This document shows, in pieces, positions 6,315 to 6,410 of a stretch of 6,410 bases of DNA (its first letter is position 1; every line of letters starts with the position of its first letter). The DNA comes from Legionellales bacterium (GTDB lineage Bacteria; Pseudomonadota; Gammaproteobacteria; PIVX01). A program made the translations under genes and the position numbers. The notes under the pieces were generated by a model. The model saw nothing but the letters and a program-made list of their open reading frames with translations. It was not told the DNA's origin and did no database searches. The DNA lies in assembly GCA_013215905.1 (NCBI GenBank), contig JABSQI010000104.1:1-6410 (forward strand), given 5' to 3'.

Positions 6315-6410
6315 GAGAGTTGTTGTGTTGTCGGTATCGCTATCTGATTTACGTCGGCAGAAGATTAATCGGATCCGAATCCTCAATGGATCTAAATTTC
6401 AAACTGTTTC
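6258..6410. other. Unassigned DNA after the break in mraY, of different composition
   Basis: From about 6258 the sequence no longer codes for MraY family residues, and from 6286 to 6410 it has 56 G or C in 125 bases, well above the AT-rich operon. Two forward frames stay open to the window edge: one from 6266, with a possible GTG at 6269 and an internal ATG at 6386, and one from 6283, with possible GTG/TTG starts at 6325 and 6328 after an AGGAG sequence at 6313-6317. Neither translation resembles MurD or any protein I recognise. I cannot see a clear terminal inverted repeat or target duplication, because only one side is in view. An insertion element end, a rearrangement junction or an assembly join are all possible. 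Confidence 0.5.
6294..6319. repeat. 7-bp inverted repeat over the mraY stop codon
   Basis: CTCTCCT (6294-6300) pairs exactly with AGGAGAG (6313-6319) around a 12-nt loop, and the TAG stop at 6312-6314 lies at its edge. The following TTGTTGTGTTG is U-rich but broken by G, so it is not a standard intrinsic terminator. The right arm could instead act as a ribosome site for a downstream frame. Confidence 0.35.

Noticed and set aside
6294..6331. Intrinsic terminator at the end of mraY
   Set aside because: The 7-bp stem has a 12-nt loop and is followed by TTGTTGTGTTG rather than a clean T-run, so only an inverted repeat is reported.
6369..6378. 10-bp palindrome TCGGATCCGA
   Set aside because: Several 10-bp palindromes are expected by chance in a window of this length, and nothing links this one to a known site.

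Overview
The window holds the front part of a division and cell wall (dcw) cluster, all on the + strand: mraZ, rsmH (mraW), ftsL, ftsI (pbpB), murE and mraY. All six products are recognisable from conserved motifs. The DNA is very AT-rich, with coding stretches often below one third GC. The proteins resemble gammaproteobacterial versions: FtsL carries the IEWR-L signature and a long cytoplasmic tail, and MurE has the DNPR motif of meso-diaminopimelate ligases. MraY follows the E. coli protein almost residue for residue up to position 351. I infer an AT-rich, possibly host-associated or genome-reduced gammaproteobacterium, and cannot name the genus.

Layout. Positions 1-364 are non-coding. Most of this is featureless AT-rich sequence, but 241-336 is organised: a 20-bp perfect inverted repeat, a good sigma70-type promoter (264-292), and a ladder of GTGGT/GTGTT boxes that overlaps the -10 and the likely transcript start. 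The ladder looks like the autoregulatory MraZ operator. From 365 to 6314 the genes are packed as one operon, with ATGA overlaps or gaps of at most 17 bp and no internal terminator. The genes act together. RsmH modifies 16S rRNA, and FtsL and FtsI belong to the septal peptidoglycan synthase complex. MurE adds the third residue to the cytoplasmic peptidoglycan precursor, and MraY moves the finished precursor onto the lipid carrier to give lipid I. MraZ represses the whole set.

Two things are not standard. First, murF, which lies between murE and mraY in the classical gammaproteobacterial order, is absent: murE ends 17 bp before mraY. Second, homology of MraY to its family stops abruptly after residue 351, about position 6257, inside the last membrane helix. 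The last nine or so family residues are replaced by an unrelated 18-residue tail. The following DNA to 6410 is clearly more GC-rich (56 of 125 bases from 6286, about 45%) and does not start a recognisable murD. This looks like a junction with foreign DNA (insertion element, rearrangement breakpoint or assembly chimera). It is the part most worth checking. Otherwise this is an ordinary conserved housekeeping region, and I see no new defence or biosynthetic system.
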